Below, in pieces: positions 27,851 through 36,722 of a stretch of 64,000 nucleotides of DNA. The translations under genes were made by a program, and so were the position numbers. The notes under the pieces are model-generated. The model was given only the letters and a program-made list of their open reading frames with translations, searched no databases and was not told the DNA's origin. The number at the start of each line of letters is the position of its first letter. The stretch's first letter is position 1. The DNA is from Emcibacter sp. SYSU 3D8 (GTDB lineage: Bacteria; Pseudomonadota; Alphaproteobacteria; SMXS01), in contig NZ_JBBYXK010000001.1 in NCBI RefSeq assembly GCF_039655875.1, positions 1,095,001 through 1,159,000 on the forward strand, given 5' to 3'.

Positions 27851-28996
27851 TCAGACCTGCAGCACGGTACAGGCCGACAGGCCGGGCGCGCCGTGAACGT
27901 GGGTAAAACCGGTCTTCGGATTGCCCGGCACCTGCCGGTCGCCCGCATCGCCGCGAAGCTGCGAGATGACTTCGCAAACCTGCCTCAGCCCCGACGCACC
28001 GATCGGCTCGCCATTGGCGATGCAGCCGCCGTCGGTGTTTACCGGCATGCGGCCGCCGATCTCGGTGTCGCCGTCGCGCAGCAGCTTCTCCTGCTCGCCG
28101 TCCTGGCAAAAGCCGCATTCGGCCAGATACATGATCTCGGCGCCGGCCTCGGTGTCCTGTACCTGCACCACGTCGATGTCCCCCGGTCCCATGCCCGCCA
28201 TCTCGAAAGTGGCCCGGCTGGCGACGGTGGACGGGCTCGCGGCACGCTCCAGGCCCAGATAGGGGCTGAACACCTCGAACGAGCCGTAATACCGGGTCCG
28301 CAGCGCCGCCGCCCGCAGGAACACCGGCCGGTTCGTGAAGCGGCGGGCGACCTTCTCGCTGGCCAGGATCAGCGCCGCGCCGCCTTCGGCCGGCGAGCAG
28401 AACATGTATTTGGTCAGCGGATAGGACAGCATGTCCGAGTTCATGATCGTGTCCATGTCCACCGGATCGCGGCGCCACGCATTGGGATTCAGCGACCCGT
28501 TGCGGAACGCCTTGCCGGCCACGAGCCCAAGCGCCTCCTGCGAGATGCCATGCTCGGCCAGGTAGCGGTTGATCTTCATGCCGAAGAACTGGGTGGTCAT
28601 CATCAGACCGGTCTCGCCGTACCAGGTCTCAAGGCCCGAATTACGCGGGTCGGAATTGAATGCGCCGCGCGGATGCTTGTCGAAGCCGACGGCAACGCCC
28701 AGATCGTACTGCCCGGCCTTGATCGCCGCGTAGGCCGACAGCAGCGCCGAGCCGCCGGTGGCGCAGCCGTTGGATACGTTGACGAACTGGATGCCGGTCA
28801 GGCCCAGCTCGTTGACCAGCGAATCGGCATTGCCCGCCGCGGCCGAACCGCCGAAGGCGAACTGCATGTCTTCCCAGTCGAGGCCACAATCCTTCAGCGC
28901 CTGGCGCACGGCGAAGGCGCCCTGCGAGCGGCCGCTGACTCCGTCGGTGCGCCCGAACGGGTGCAGGCCGACGCCGATGATGCAAACCTCGGTCAT
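27851..28996 (-). CDS. thiolase-like (SCPx/lipid-transfer type) protein, copy 1
   Basis: 381 residues of the thiolase superfamily. The acyl-accepting cysteine is present as Cys78 in SNGCATGG and the second catalytic cysteine as Cys376 in SACTVLQ. The histidine of the usual GHPxGATG motif is replaced by Glu330 (GEPIGASG), within NTDGGCIANGEPIGASGLRQ. Classical degradative or synthetic thiolase activity is therefore doubtful. The thiolase-like lipid-transfer branch includes retro-aldolases and enzymes of unclear chemistry. The gene is a close tandem copy of the next one upstream, with a 54-base gap. No DUF35/OB-fold partner gene is nearby. Confidence 0.85.
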   Translation of the reverse strand: MTEVCIIGVGLHPFGRTDGVSGRSQGAFAVRQALKDCGLDWEDMQFAFGGSAAAGNADSLVNELGLTGIQFVNVSNGCATGGSALLSAYAAIKAGQYDLGVAVGFDKHPRGAFNSDPRNSGLETWYGETGLMMTTQFFGMKINRYLAEHGISQEALGLVAGKAFRNGSLNPNAWRRDPVDMDTIMNSDMLSYPLTKYMFCSPAEGGAALILASEKVARRFTNRPVFLRAAALRTRYYGSFEVFSPYLGLERAASPSTVASRATFEMAGMGPGDIDVVQVQDTEAGAEIMYLAECGFCQDGEQEKLLRDGDTEIGGRMPVNTDGGCIANGEPIGASGLRQVCEVISQLRGDAGDRQVPGNPKTGFTHVHGAPGLSACTVLQV

Positions 28997-29026
28997 GGAC
29001 GCTCTCCCTGATGATGCGAGAGCTAT

Positions 29027-29044
29027 ATTATACTACGATATAAT
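29027..29044. promoter_or_regulatory. AT-rich inverted repeat and possible internal promoter between the thiolase genes
   Basis: ATTATA-CTACGA-TATAAT is a perfect 6-bp inverted repeat in a strongly AT-rich island. Read on the minus strand it offers a TATAAT at 29032-29027, about 31 bases before the downstream thiolase ATG. It could be a -10 element, an operator, or both. No clear -35 was identified. Confidence 0.35.
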
Positions 29045-29050
29045 TCTGGC

Positions 29051-30196
29051 CTAGACCTGAAGCACGGTACAGGCCGAAACACCCGGGCCGCCATAGACAT
29101 GGGTGTAACCGGTCTTGGGGCTGTTCGGCACCTGGCGGGCGCCGCCGTCGCCGCGCAGCTGCAGCACCACCTCGTAGACCTGCCGCAGGCCCGACGCGCC
29201 GATCGGCTCGCCATTGGCGATGCAGCCGCCGTCCGTGTTGATCGGCATCTTGCCGCCGATCTCGGTGTGGCCGTCGCGGATCAACCTTTCCTGGTCGCCG
29301 TCCTTGCAGAAGCCGTTTTCGGCCATGTGCATGATCTCGGCGCCGGATTCGGTGTCCTGGATCTGGATGACATCCATGTCCTCGGGACCGACGCCAGCCA
29401 TCTCGAACGCGGCTTTCGAGGCGAACACGGTCGGGCTGGGCGCGCGGTCCAGCGCCAGATAGGGGCTGAACACCTCGAACGCGCCGTAATGGCGGGTGCG
29501 CAGGGTGCAGGCGCGCAGCTGGACCGGCCGATTGGTGTAGCGGCGCGCGGCCTCCTCGCTGGCCAGGATCAGCGCCACGCCGCCTTCGGCCGGCGAGCAG
29601 AACATGTATTTGGTCAGCGGGTAGGACAGCATGTCCGAATTGAGCACCGTGTCGAGATCGACCGGGTCGCGGCGCCAGGCGTTCGGATTGAGCGCGCCGT
29701 TGCGGAACGCCTTCTGCGCCACCATGCCCAGCGTCTCGTGCGAGATACCGTGATCGGCCATGTAGCGGTTGATCTTCATGGCGAAGAACTGGGTGGTGAG
29801 GCTGAGGCCGGTGTCGCCGTACCAGTGCTCCAGGCCGCGGCTGGCCGGGTCGGAATTGAACGCGCCGCGCGGATGCTTGTCGAAGCCCACGGCCACGCCG
29901 ACATCGTACTGGCCCGACTTGATCGCGGTGTAGGCCGAGATCAGCGCGCTGCCGCCGGTGGCGCAGCCATTCGAGACATTGACGAACTGCACGCCGGTCA
30001 GGCCCAGCTCGTTGATCAGCGAATCGGCATTGCCCGAGGCCGCCGAGCCGCCGAAGGCGAACTGCATGTCGGGCCACTCCAGGCCGGCGTCCTTCAGCGC
30101 GTCGCGCACCGCGTGCGCGCCCTGCTGGCGGCCGGATTTGCCCTCGGTGCGACCGAATTTGTGAATGCCGATACCGATGATGCAGACCTCGGTCAT
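29051..30196 (-). CDS. thiolase-like (SCPx/lipid-transfer type) protein, copy 2
   Basis: 381 residues, the same length as the downstream copy and alignable without gaps by eye. Cys78 (SNGCATGG) and Cys376 (SACTVLQ) are kept, and Glu330 again replaces the catalytic histidine of GHP. The segments YPLTKYMFCSPAEGG and FEVFSPYLALDRA are shared. Even the leader before the ATG (CATCAGGGAGA) is duplicated, so this looks like a recent tandem duplication including the ribosome site. It is the first gene of the probable thiolase-thiolase-ferredoxin unit. A GC-clamped inverted repeat with an AAATTAA centre (30220-30236) lies upstream. Confidence 0.85.
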   Translation of the reverse strand: MTEVCIIGIGIHKFGRTEGKSGRQQGAHAVRDALKDAGLEWPDMQFAFGGSAASGNADSLINELGLTGVQFVNVSNGCATGGSALISAYTAIKSGQYDVGVAVGFDKHPRGAFNSDPASRGLEHWYGDTGLSLTTQFFAMKINRYMADHGISHETLGMVAQKAFRNGALNPNAWRRDPVDLDTVLNSDMLSYPLTKYMFCSPAEGGVALILASEEAARRYTNRPVQLRACTLRTRHYGAFEVFSPYLALDRAPSPTVFASKAAFEMAGVGPEDMDVIQIQDTESGAEIMHMAENGFCKDGDQERLIRDGHTEIGGKMPINTDGGCIANGEPIGASGLRQVYEVVLQLRGDGGARQVPNSPKTGYTHVYGGPGVSACTVLQV

Positions 30197-30270
30197 GTGC
30201 CGTCTCCCTGATGATCAATCGCGCAAATTAAGCGCGCGTGCGGAAAACCCTTATGCACCATCCGGACGGC

Positions 30271-31455
30271 TCAGTCGAGTTGCAGCACCATGGCTTTCAG
30301 ATAGGCGCTTTCGGGCAGCAGCGGATGCACCGGATGGTCCGGTCCCGCGCCCGCCGAGCGCAGGATGCGGCCCGAGCGGCGCCCATCGACCAGGCCGCGC
30401 GCCACTTCCTCGGCGAACGCTTCCGGGCTGACATTGTGGCTGCAGGACGCGACCAGCAGCACGCCGCCAGGGCGCACCAGCGGCACCGCCAGCTTGACCA
30501 TCTTGCGGTAGCCCTTCAGGCCCGGCTTCAGGTCTTTCTTCGACTTCACGAAAGCGGGCGGATCGGCAACGACCACATCGAATTTCCGGCCGCCCTGCGC
30601 CATGCTTTCCATGGCGTCGAACGCCTCGGCGCGGCGAATGTCCATGATCGGCGTGACTCCATTCGCCTCGGCCGCCTGCCGCGCCAGCGCCAGCGCCGGT
30701 TCCGAGCGGTCGATGGCGACCACTTCCCTGGCGCCCGCCACCGCGCACTGCACGCCGAACGCGCCCGCGAAGGCGTAGAGGTCGAGCACCTTGCCGCCCT
30801 TTGCAAATTTCGACACGAAGGCGCGGTTGTCGCGGTGATCGTAGAACCAGCCGGTCTTCTGGCCGCCGGCCAGATCGGCGAAGAACGTCGCCCCGTTCTC
30901 TTCCAGCGCCGACGGCCCGTCGATCTTGCCGTGAACCACGCGCACCTCCTGGCTGAGCCCCTCGGTCTGGCGCGCCGGCGTGTCGAGCCGCAGCACGATG
31001 CAGTCCGGCTTTACCGTCTCCTGCAGCGCGGCGACCACCGGATCGATCAGCGCGTCCATCCCCGCCGTGTTCGCCTGCACCACAACCACGCCACCGAACC
31101 GGTCGACGATCAGGCCGGGCAGACCATCGGCTTCGGCATGGATCAGCCGGTAGAACGGCCGGTCGAACAGCCTGGCGCGCAAGGCCAGCGCCGCGCTGAA
31201 CCGGTCGCGGAAGAACGCGGCGTCGATCTTCTGGTCCGGATCGCGGGCGAGGACGCGCCCGGCGATCAGCGTGTGGGGATTGAAATAGCCGGTGCCGAGC
31301 GCCCTGCCCTCGGCCGACTGGAACCGGACAATGGAGCCGGCGGGCAGCGACCGGATATCCGCATCCATGCCGATCTCGTTGGAATAGATCCACGGATGCC
31401 CGGACAGCGCCCGTATATGCATGCGGGGATTGAGGCGGATGGCGGGTGCGGTCAT
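30271..31455 (-). CDS. RlmI-type class I rRNA (cytosine-C5) methyltransferase
   Basis: 394 residues. The N-terminal PUA-like RNA-binding part (IRLNPRMHIRALSGHPWIYS) is followed by a linker domain and a Rossmann methyltransferase. That domain has the SAM motif VLDLYAFAGAFGVQCAVAGA, the catalytic-loop VVADPPAFVKSKKDL, and a cysteine in VASCSHNV. This is the build of RlmI, which methylates cytosine 1962 of 23S rRNA. The Alphaproteobacterial homologues may use another position, so the exact target is inferred. It stands alone and diverges from the glutathione transferase gene. Confidence 0.88.
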   Translation of the reverse strand: MTAPAIRLNPRMHIRALSGHPWIYSNEIGMDADIRSLPAGSIVRFQSAEGRALGTGYFNPHTLIAGRVLARDPDQKIDAAFFRDRFSAALALRARLFDRPFYRLIHAEADGLPGLIVDRFGGVVVVQANTAGMDALIDPVVAALQETVKPDCIVLRLDTPARQTEGLSQEVRVVHGKIDGPSALEENGATFFADLAGGQKTGWFYDHRDNRAFVSKFAKGGKVLDLYAFAGAFGVQCAVAGAREVVAIDRSEPALALARQAAEANGVTPIMDIRRAEAFDAMESMAQGGRKFDVVVADPPAFVKSKKDLKPGLKGYRKMVKLAVPLVRPGGVLLVASCSHNVSPEAFAEEVARGLVDGRRSGRILRSAGAGPDHPVHPLLPESAYLKAMVLQLD

Positions 31456-31594
31456 GGAATTTTCCGGTTGGTTGCGGCAATGCTAGTGCCTAAACGCATT
31501 TGGGCTGCCCGCCAACCATTGTCGATACCGTTGATGTAGTTGATCTGCGCCTATTCGCCATCGGATAGTCCTGCTTTCTAAATCGGAGGCTCAT

Positions 31595-32272
31595 ATGGCA
31601 CTTGTCCTTCATTATCACCCGCTGTCGTCGTTCTGCCACAAGGTGCTGATCGCGCTTTATGAAAGCGGCACGGCGTTCGAGCCGGTCATGGTCAATCTGG
31701 GCGATCCAGCCGAGCGGACGGCCTATCTGGAAATCTCGCCCATGGGGAAGATCCCCGCACTCCAGGACGATGGCCGCGCCATCGTTGAGACTTCCATCCA
31801 GATCGAATATCTCGATCAGTACCATCCCGGGACCCGAAAGCTGCTGCCCGCCAACGCCGGCCGGTGCCTGGAGGCGCGGCTGTGGGACCGTCTGTTCGAT
31901 CTCTATATCGAACTACCCATGCAGAAGATCGGCGCCGACGCCATGCGCACCGAAGGCGAGCGCGACCCGCGGGGCGTGGCCGATGCCCGTGACGGGCTGA
32001 ACGCCGCCTACCCGATGATCGAGCGGCAACTGTCCGGCAAGACCTGGGCCGTCGGCGACGACTTCACAATCGCCGATTGCGCCGCGGCGCCGGGCCTCTT
32101 TTACGCGTCCATACTGGAACCGTTCGCCGCCTATCCGAACCTGAGCGCCTATTTCGAGCGGCTGCTGGCGTGGCCGTCCTACGACCGGGTTCTCCGGGAA
32201 GCCCAGCCGTTCTTCGAATATTACCCGTACTATAGGAACATGCCGGAACGTTTCCGGAACTGGGGGCTGTAA
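31595..32272 (+). CDS. glutathione S-transferase family protein
   Basis: 225 residues. The thioredoxin-fold N-terminal domain opens MALVLHYHPLSSFCHKVLIA, with Ser11/Ser12/Cys14 at the glutathione-activating site. It is followed by the cis-Pro segment MGKIPALQDDG and the gamma-glutamyl contact VETSIQIEYLDQY. The helical C-terminal domain includes WAVGDDFTIADCAAAPGLFY with the conserved N-capping box. Activity may be conjugation, dehalogenation or peroxidase; the sequence does not decide. GGAGG lies five bases before the ATG. Confidence 0.9.
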   Translation: MALVLHYHPLSSFCHKVLIALYESGTAFEPVMVNLGDPAERTAYLEISPMGKIPALQDDGRAIVETSIQIEYLDQYHPGTRKLLPANAGRCLEARLWDRLFDLYIELPMQKIGADAMRTEGERDPRGVADARDGLNAAYPMIERQLSGKTWAVGDDFTIADCAAAPGLFYASILEPFAAYPNLSAYFERLLAWPSYDRVLREAQPFFEYYPYYRNMPERFRNWGL

Positions 32273-32281
32273 CGGCGCGGG

Positions 32282-32512
32282 TCAGTTGGCCGGTGCCAGC
32301 CGCGTGCTCTTGACGCTGGCGAGGATGCGGCCGAGCGTCGCCCGCACTTCCGGGCGCAGCTTTTCGTCGTCGGTGGCGATTCGGATATCACCGCTCCACT
32401 GGTCCTGATCCAGCACGCCTTGCTTGACCAGGCTGCGCACAAGGATGGTGTGAGCCAGCAGCAGCGCCTCGAACTCGTCGTAGAAGTCGTCCATTTCCCG
32501 CTCGGTCCACAT
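32282..32512 (-). CDS. hypothetical 76-residue protein
   Basis: Starts MWTEREMDDFYDEFEALLLA, with AGGAGA four bases before the ATG; the longer frame to 32626 looks non-coding at its N-terminus. It is mostly helical and acidic and ends LASVKSTRLAPAN. I do not recognise a family. It lies between a GST gene (convergent) and a VOC gene (same strand) and is probably a real small cytosolic protein because of the strong ribosome site. Confidence 0.6.
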   Translation of the reverse strand: MWTEREMDDFYDEFEALLLAHTILVRSLVKQGVLDQDQWSGDIRIATDDEKLRPEVRATLGRILASVKSTRLAPAN

Positions 32513-32607
32513 GACGTCTCTCCTTGCTGATGCTGGCCGCGCAGTCTGACGCGTCTGCGTGACGATTCTACGTGCCCCGAAAGGGGGCGTTCCCAAGCGA
32601 TGACCGC

Positions 32608-33012
32608 CTAGGCCGGCCGGTGGCACACCGCCTCGATGTGATGGCCGTCCGGATCCAGCAGGAACGCGGCGTAATAGTCCTGGTGGTATTGCGGCCGCAG
32701 CCCCGGCGGGCCGTTGTCGGCGCCGCCGGCGGCGAGGCCCGCGGCATGAAACGCGTCAACCAGGTCGCGGCTGCGCGCCGTGAAGGCGATGTGTTGGCCG
32801 AACGATATCTGGGGCCCCGGCACGCCCTCGGCGGTCGGGCCGCCGATCCAGAATGGCGGCTCGCCGTCCGGATCGTCGCCGAAGCCGAACGCCGCGTAGC
32901 CGTCGAAAACATCCGCCCGCAGCGACAGGTAGCCCAGCGCGCCCAGCACCGCCACATAGAACGGCTTGGACCTCTGCAGGTCGCTGACAGGAAGTGAGAA
33001 GTGATCGATCAT
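32608..33012 (-). CDS. VOC family (glyoxalase/bleomycin-resistance fold) protein
   Basis: 134 residues from MIDHFSLPVSDLQRSKPFY; the much longer frame to 33315 overlaps the divergent aldo/keto reductase gene and is not family-like. Both betaalphabeta modules are visible, the second ending YAAFLLDPDGHHIEAVCHR with the metal-binding glutamate. GQHIAFTARSRDLVDAFHAAG is typical. These small VOC proteins act on varied substrates, so only the fold can be called. It diverges from the aldo/keto reductase gene. Confidence 0.85.
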   Translation of the reverse strand: MIDHFSLPVSDLQRSKPFYVAVLGALGYLSLRADVFDGYAAFGFGDDPDGEPPFWIGGPTAEGVPGPQISFGQHIAFTARSRDLVDAFHAAGLAAGGADNGPPGLRPQYHQDYYAAFLLDPDGHHIEAVCHRPA

Positions 33013-33157
33013 CGCCGTGCATCCCGGTTGTCCGCCCGGGCAAATGTAGTGGCGCGGCCATCCGGTGGCCAGTGTTTCACCGGTCGCCAAGCCACCGGTT
33101 TTGGATGAGTATGGCAGCGTACGGTGAACGCGCCGGCAAACGGGGAAAGGTTTTGAT

Positions 33158-34162
33158 ATGGAATTCACACGGTTGGGATCGACCGGCACGCAGGTGTCGC
33201 GGCTGTGCCTGGGCGCCATGAGTTTCGGCAGCATGGCCGACTGGATGATCCCGGAAGACGCCAGTTTCGCCATCGTCAAGCGGGCGATCGAGGGCGGCAT
33301 CAACTTTTTCGACACCGCCGACGTCTATTCGCGCGGCGAGAGCGAGACCATCCTGGGCAAGGCGCTGAAGGAATATGTCCGCAAGCGCGAGGAGATCGTC
33401 GTCGCGACCAAGGTCTATATTCCCATGGGCAAGGGTCCGAACCGGGGCGGCCTGTCGCGCAAGCACATCCGACACTCCATCGACGACAGCCTGAAGCGGC
33501 TGGGGATGGATTATGTGGATCTCTACCAGATCCACCGGTTCGACTATCACACGCCCATGGAAGAGACCATCGAGGCGCTGGACGAAGTGGTGAAGGCGGG
33601 CAAGGCGCTCTATGTGGGCGCCAGTTCCATGCTCGGCTACCAGTTCGGCAAATACCTGAACATGGCCGACAGCCTGGGCCGGTCGCGCTTCGTCACCATG
33701 CAAAACCAGTACAGCCTGCTCTACCGCGAGGAAGAGCGCGAAATGAACCCGCTCTGCGCCGAGGAAGGTGTCGGCCTGATTCCGTGGAGCCCGCTGGCCG
33801 GCGGCATCCTGGCCGGCAGCCGCGAGGCCGGCACCACCCGCGCCAAGTCCAATATGGGCGGCGGCACGCGCTATAACCGCCCCGCCGACCACGCGGTGCT
33901 CGATGCGGTCAGGCAGGTTGCGGCGGCGCGCGGCGAAAGCCCGGCCCAGGTGGCGATCGCCTGGCTGCTGTCCAAGCCCGGCGTCACCGCGCCGATCATC
34001 GGCGCCACCAAGCTGGGCCAACTGGAAGATCCGCTGAAGGCGGTGGACACGCGCCTGTCGGACGAGGAAATCGCGATCCTGGAAGCGCCCTATGTGACGC
34101 AGCCGGTAACCCACATCCCCGGCCCCAACGACCTGGCGCCCGGCGCGCCGCGCCCGGACTGA
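33158..34162 (+). CDS. aldo/keto reductase
   Basis: 334 residues with the TIM-barrel AKR pattern. FFDTADVYSRGESETILGKA carries the catalytic Asp and Tyr, and VVATKVYIPMG the Lys. LYQIHRFDYHTPMEETIEAL carries the His. The C-terminal NADPH-binding part includes IPWSPLAGGILAG, VAIAWLLSKPGVTAPIIGAT and the RYNRPAD region. It is closest to the YajO/potassium-channel-beta-like branch that reduces aldehydes and ketones. GGGGAAAGG stands upstream of the ATG. Substrate unknown. Confidence 0.9.
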   Translation: MEFTRLGSTGTQVSRLCLGAMSFGSMADWMIPEDASFAIVKRAIEGGINFFDTADVYSRGESETILGKALKEYVRKREEIVVATKVYIPMGKGPNRGGLSRKHIRHSIDDSLKRLGMDYVDLYQIHRFDYHTPMEETIEALDEVVKAGKALYVGASSMLGYQFGKYLNMADSLGRSRFVTMQNQYSLLYREEEREMNPLCAEEGVGLIPWSPLAGGILAGSREAGTTRAKSNMGGGTRYNRPADHAVLDAVRQVAAARGESPAQVAIAWLLSKPGVTAPIIGATKLGQLEDPLKAVDTRLSDEEIAILEAPYVTQPVTHIPGPNDLAPGAPRPD

Positions 34163-34166
34163 CGGA

Positions 34167-34790
34167 TCAGGCCCGCTCGGCGACCACGGCGTAGAGCGGG
34201 TCCGACCGGCCGGGGAACGGCGAGATGTCGATGAACTCGGCCGGCCCGAATCCGCCCGACAGACGGAAATACAGGTTCACCAGTCCGCCATGCTGATGGT
34301 CGTCCAGCGCCCGCCAGATCGCCACGGCCTTGGTCGGGAACATACGGTTCGAGAACGACAGGATGAACGGCGCGCCCGGCCTGAGGATGCGCGCCACCTC
34401 GGAGAAAATCTCCACCGGCCGGGTCATGTACTGCACCGACACGGCGACGGTGCAGCCGTCGAACGTCGCGTCGGCGAAGGGCAGCGCCGGGTTCTTGTTG
34501 AGGTCCTGGACGAAACCGCCGATGAGCTGCGGATTGGCTTTCAGCTCGGTGACGTTCATGCCGTGGCCGATCACCCGGTCGAACACCACATCCTTGGGCA
34601 GATGCGACACGCAGGACGACATCAGGTCGAGGATGCGCCCGCCCGCCGGCAACCGCTCCTTGTAGAACAGGGCAAGCGCAGCGCACGCTGGCTCGTCGAT
34701 GTGGGTGACGATCCGCGGTGGCTGGTAGAACCAGGTGTCCGGCGTTTCGTCGACGCGGGCGAAGTGATGCGGCTGCAGCGGGTTATCCAT
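34167..34790 (-). CDS. class I SAM-dependent methyltransferase family protein
   Basis: 207 residues. The SAM-binding region reads GGRILDLMSSCVSHLPKD, with a later GHGMNVTELKANP. The segment LPFADATFDGCTVAVSVQYM is followed by EVARILRPGAPFILSFSNRM, as in methyltransferase type 11 proteins. The first SAM motif lacks the usual GxGxG, which is a feature of a small subgroup with this MSSCVSH signature. Its substrate is unknown. It converges with the aldo/keto reductase gene, four bases apart. Confidence 0.78.
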   Translation of the reverse strand: MDNPLQPHHFARVDETPDTWFYQPPRIVTHIDEPACAALALFYKERLPAGGRILDLMSSCVSHLPKDVVFDRVIGHGMNVTELKANPQLIGGFVQDLNKNPALPFADATFDGCTVAVSVQYMTRPVEIFSEVARILRPGAPFILSFSNRMFPTKAVAIWRALDDHQHGGLVNLYFRLSGGFGPAEFIDISPFPGRSDPLYAVVAERA

Positions 34791-34891
34791 GCGCAGGAAG
34801 ATTAGCCACCCGATGGACCTACATCCAGCGCGGCGGCGTTAGTCGAGGTAGCATGGTCCGCACTCTCCCACCGTGGCCGGAAAGAACACCC

Positions 34892-36010
34892 GTGAAAAGC
34901 ACCGTCAGACGACTTGCGATCCTCGCCGTGGCGCTGTGCGTCGTCGCCTGCGCGTCGCGCCCCGAGGATACCGCCGACGACCTGACGCTGGCGCTGTCGG
35001 CCAAGGTGGCGACCAACACGCCCGATGGCGAGCCGTTGCCGGTGCCGCGCCACGAAGCGCCCGAGGCCGTGCCCGGCCGTCACCAGCAGATCCTGCTGCT
35101 GTCGGGCGGCGGCTCGCACGGAGCGTTCGGCGCCGGCGTGCTGGTCGGCTGGACCGAATCCGGCGCGCGGCCGGAATTCGATATCGTCACCGGCGTGTCG
35201 ACCGGCGCGCTGATGGCCACCTTCGCCTTTCTGGGGACCGAATTCGACGGCCAGCTCCGCGAATTGTTCACCACCGTCGACAACGAACAGATCTATCGGG
35301 ACCGGGGCGTGAGCGGCTTGCTGAAGGGGTCGGCGTTCGACCAGAAGCCGCTGGAGAAGGCGCTGGAGCGAACCATCAACGACAGCGTGATCGAGCGCGT
35401 CGCGCGCGAACACGCCAGGGGACGGCGCCTGTTCGTCGCCACCACCAACCTGGACACCGGCGTGCCGGTGATGTGGGACATGGGCAAGATCGCCGCGAGC
35501 AAATCGCCCGGCAAGGCGGCGTTGTATCGGAAGATCCTGCTGGCGTCAGCGGCCATTCCGGGCATCTTCAAGCCGGTCTACATCAAGAGCCGGACCGAGA
35601 CGCCGTCGCTGCATGTGGACGGCACCATCCGCTCGTCGCTGCTGTTCCATTCGTTCATGCTGGCTCGCGATGGCGGACAGGACGTGTGGACCATCGTCAA
35701 CGGCAAGATCGACTATGCCCGCCGCGACGGGCCGACGGACGCCAACATCACCAGCCTGGTGCCGCGCGCCGTCATCGAGATGATGAAGTCGAATACCAGC
35801 GACAGCGTCTACCGGGCCTATGTCCGCACCCGGCAAGCCAAGGCCAGCTTCCATCTGGCCTATCTGCCCGACGATGCGCCCGACACCAATCCGATCAAGT
35901 TCGTGCCCATGGAGATGGGCGCGCTGTTCCAGACCGGACGCGAGATGGGCCGGCTGCAGCGCTGGGCGCACGAGCCGCCGCGCCTGGAATCGCTGGAGCG
36001 GCTGCCCTAG
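34892..36010 (+). CDS. patatin-like phospholipase lipoprotein
   Basis: 372 residues if started at GTG 34892, preceded by GGAAAG. That start gives a lipoprotein signal (MKSTVRRLAILAVALCVVAC) with the lipidated Cys20 in the box VVAC. Starts at 34853 or earlier would bury the signal. The patatin oxyanion loop is SGGGSHGAFGAG (71-82), the nucleophile Ser103 is in GVSTG, and the dyad aspartate is in HVDGT. The enzyme should hydrolyse acyl esters of lipids at the periplasmic face of the outer or inner membrane. Its 3' end overlaps the convergent HAD gene by four bases. Confidence 0.87.
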   Translation: MKSTVRRLAILAVALCVVACASRPEDTADDLTLALSAKVATNTPDGEPLPVPRHEAPEAVPGRHQQILLLSGGGSHGAFGAGVLVGWTESGARPEFDIVTGVSTGALMATFAFLGTEFDGQLRELFTTVDNEQIYRDRGVSGLLKGSAFDQKPLEKALERTINDSVIERVAREHARGRRLFVATTNLDTGVPVMWDMGKIAASKSPGKAALYRKILLASAAIPGIFKPVYIKSRTETPSLHVDGTIRSSLLFHSFMLARDGGQDVWTIVNGKIDYARRDGPTDANITSLVPRAVIEMMKSNTSDSVYRAYVRTRQAKASFHLAYLPDDAPDTNPIKFVPMEMGALFQTGREMGRLQRWAHEPPRLESLERLP

Positions 36011-36648
36011 GACAGCGGAAAGCCGACGATGTCCTGCAGTTCCGCGAGGGCGACGTCGGGGTCGATGACCTTGATGGTCTGCATGCCGAGCGCCCGGGCG
36101 GGCTTCAGGTTGATGCCCAGATCGTCGAGATAGACGGCATCCGCCGGCTCGATCTCCAGCGCCTCGCAGGCCATCCGGTAGATTTCGGGGCTGGGCTTGC
36201 GCACGCCCACCTTCGAGCTTTCGATTACCACCTTGAACAGGCCCATCACCTGCAGCACCTCGGCGGCGCGCTCTTCGGTGCGGGCCATGCCGGCGCCGGA
36301 GCCGTGGCGAACGTTGTTGGTGATGCAGCCGGTGACCAGCCGCTCGTTGATCCGGCGCAGCGCCTCAACCATCCTGGGCCGCAGGTCGCCCGACAGGAGC
36401 GCCACCACGTCCTTGCCCGGCAGGTGGTAGCCGCGCTGGTGCGCTTCCAGATCGAACAGCCGGTCGAACTCGTCGAGACTCACCTCGTTGCGCTCGAACA
36501 GCGCCCAGGCGTTGGTGTCCGGATTGGTCGAATTGATGGTGCGGATCAGGTCGAGCGGCAGGCCCCGATCGGCCTCGTACCGGTTGAACGCCTCGAACGG
36601 GCTCGTCGTCAGCACGCCGCCGAAATCCCAGATTACCGCCTTGACCAT
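36007..36648 (-). CDS. HAD-superfamily (subclass IA) hydrolase
   Basis: 213 residues. Motif I is AVIWDFGGVLTTSP with the nucleophile Asp8. The usual second Asp two residues later is Gly, as in the branch related to the N-terminal domain of epoxide hydrolase 2 and ACAD10. Motif II is GCITNNV, motif III KVGVRKPSPEIY, and motif IV AVYLDDLGINLKPARALG. Phosphatase activity is likely but, without the general-acid Asp, may be weak or altered. GGAG lies eight bases before the ATG. Confidence 0.85.
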   Translation of the reverse strand: MVKAVIWDFGGVLTTSPFEAFNRYEADRGLPLDLIRTINSTNPDTNAWALFERNEVSLDEFDRLFDLEAHQRGYHLPGKDVVALLSGDLRPRMVEALRRINERLVTGCITNNVRHGSGAGMARTEERAAEVLQVMGLFKVVIESSKVGVRKPSPEIYRMACEALEIEPADAVYLDDLGINLKPARALGMQTIKVIDPDVALAELQDIVGFPLS

Positions 36649-36722
36649 GTCATCGTCTCCATTTTGACGCTGTCGGGCGTATAATGGGGAAGCGAGACAA
36701 GGTCCACCCGAAAGCTTTGTCC

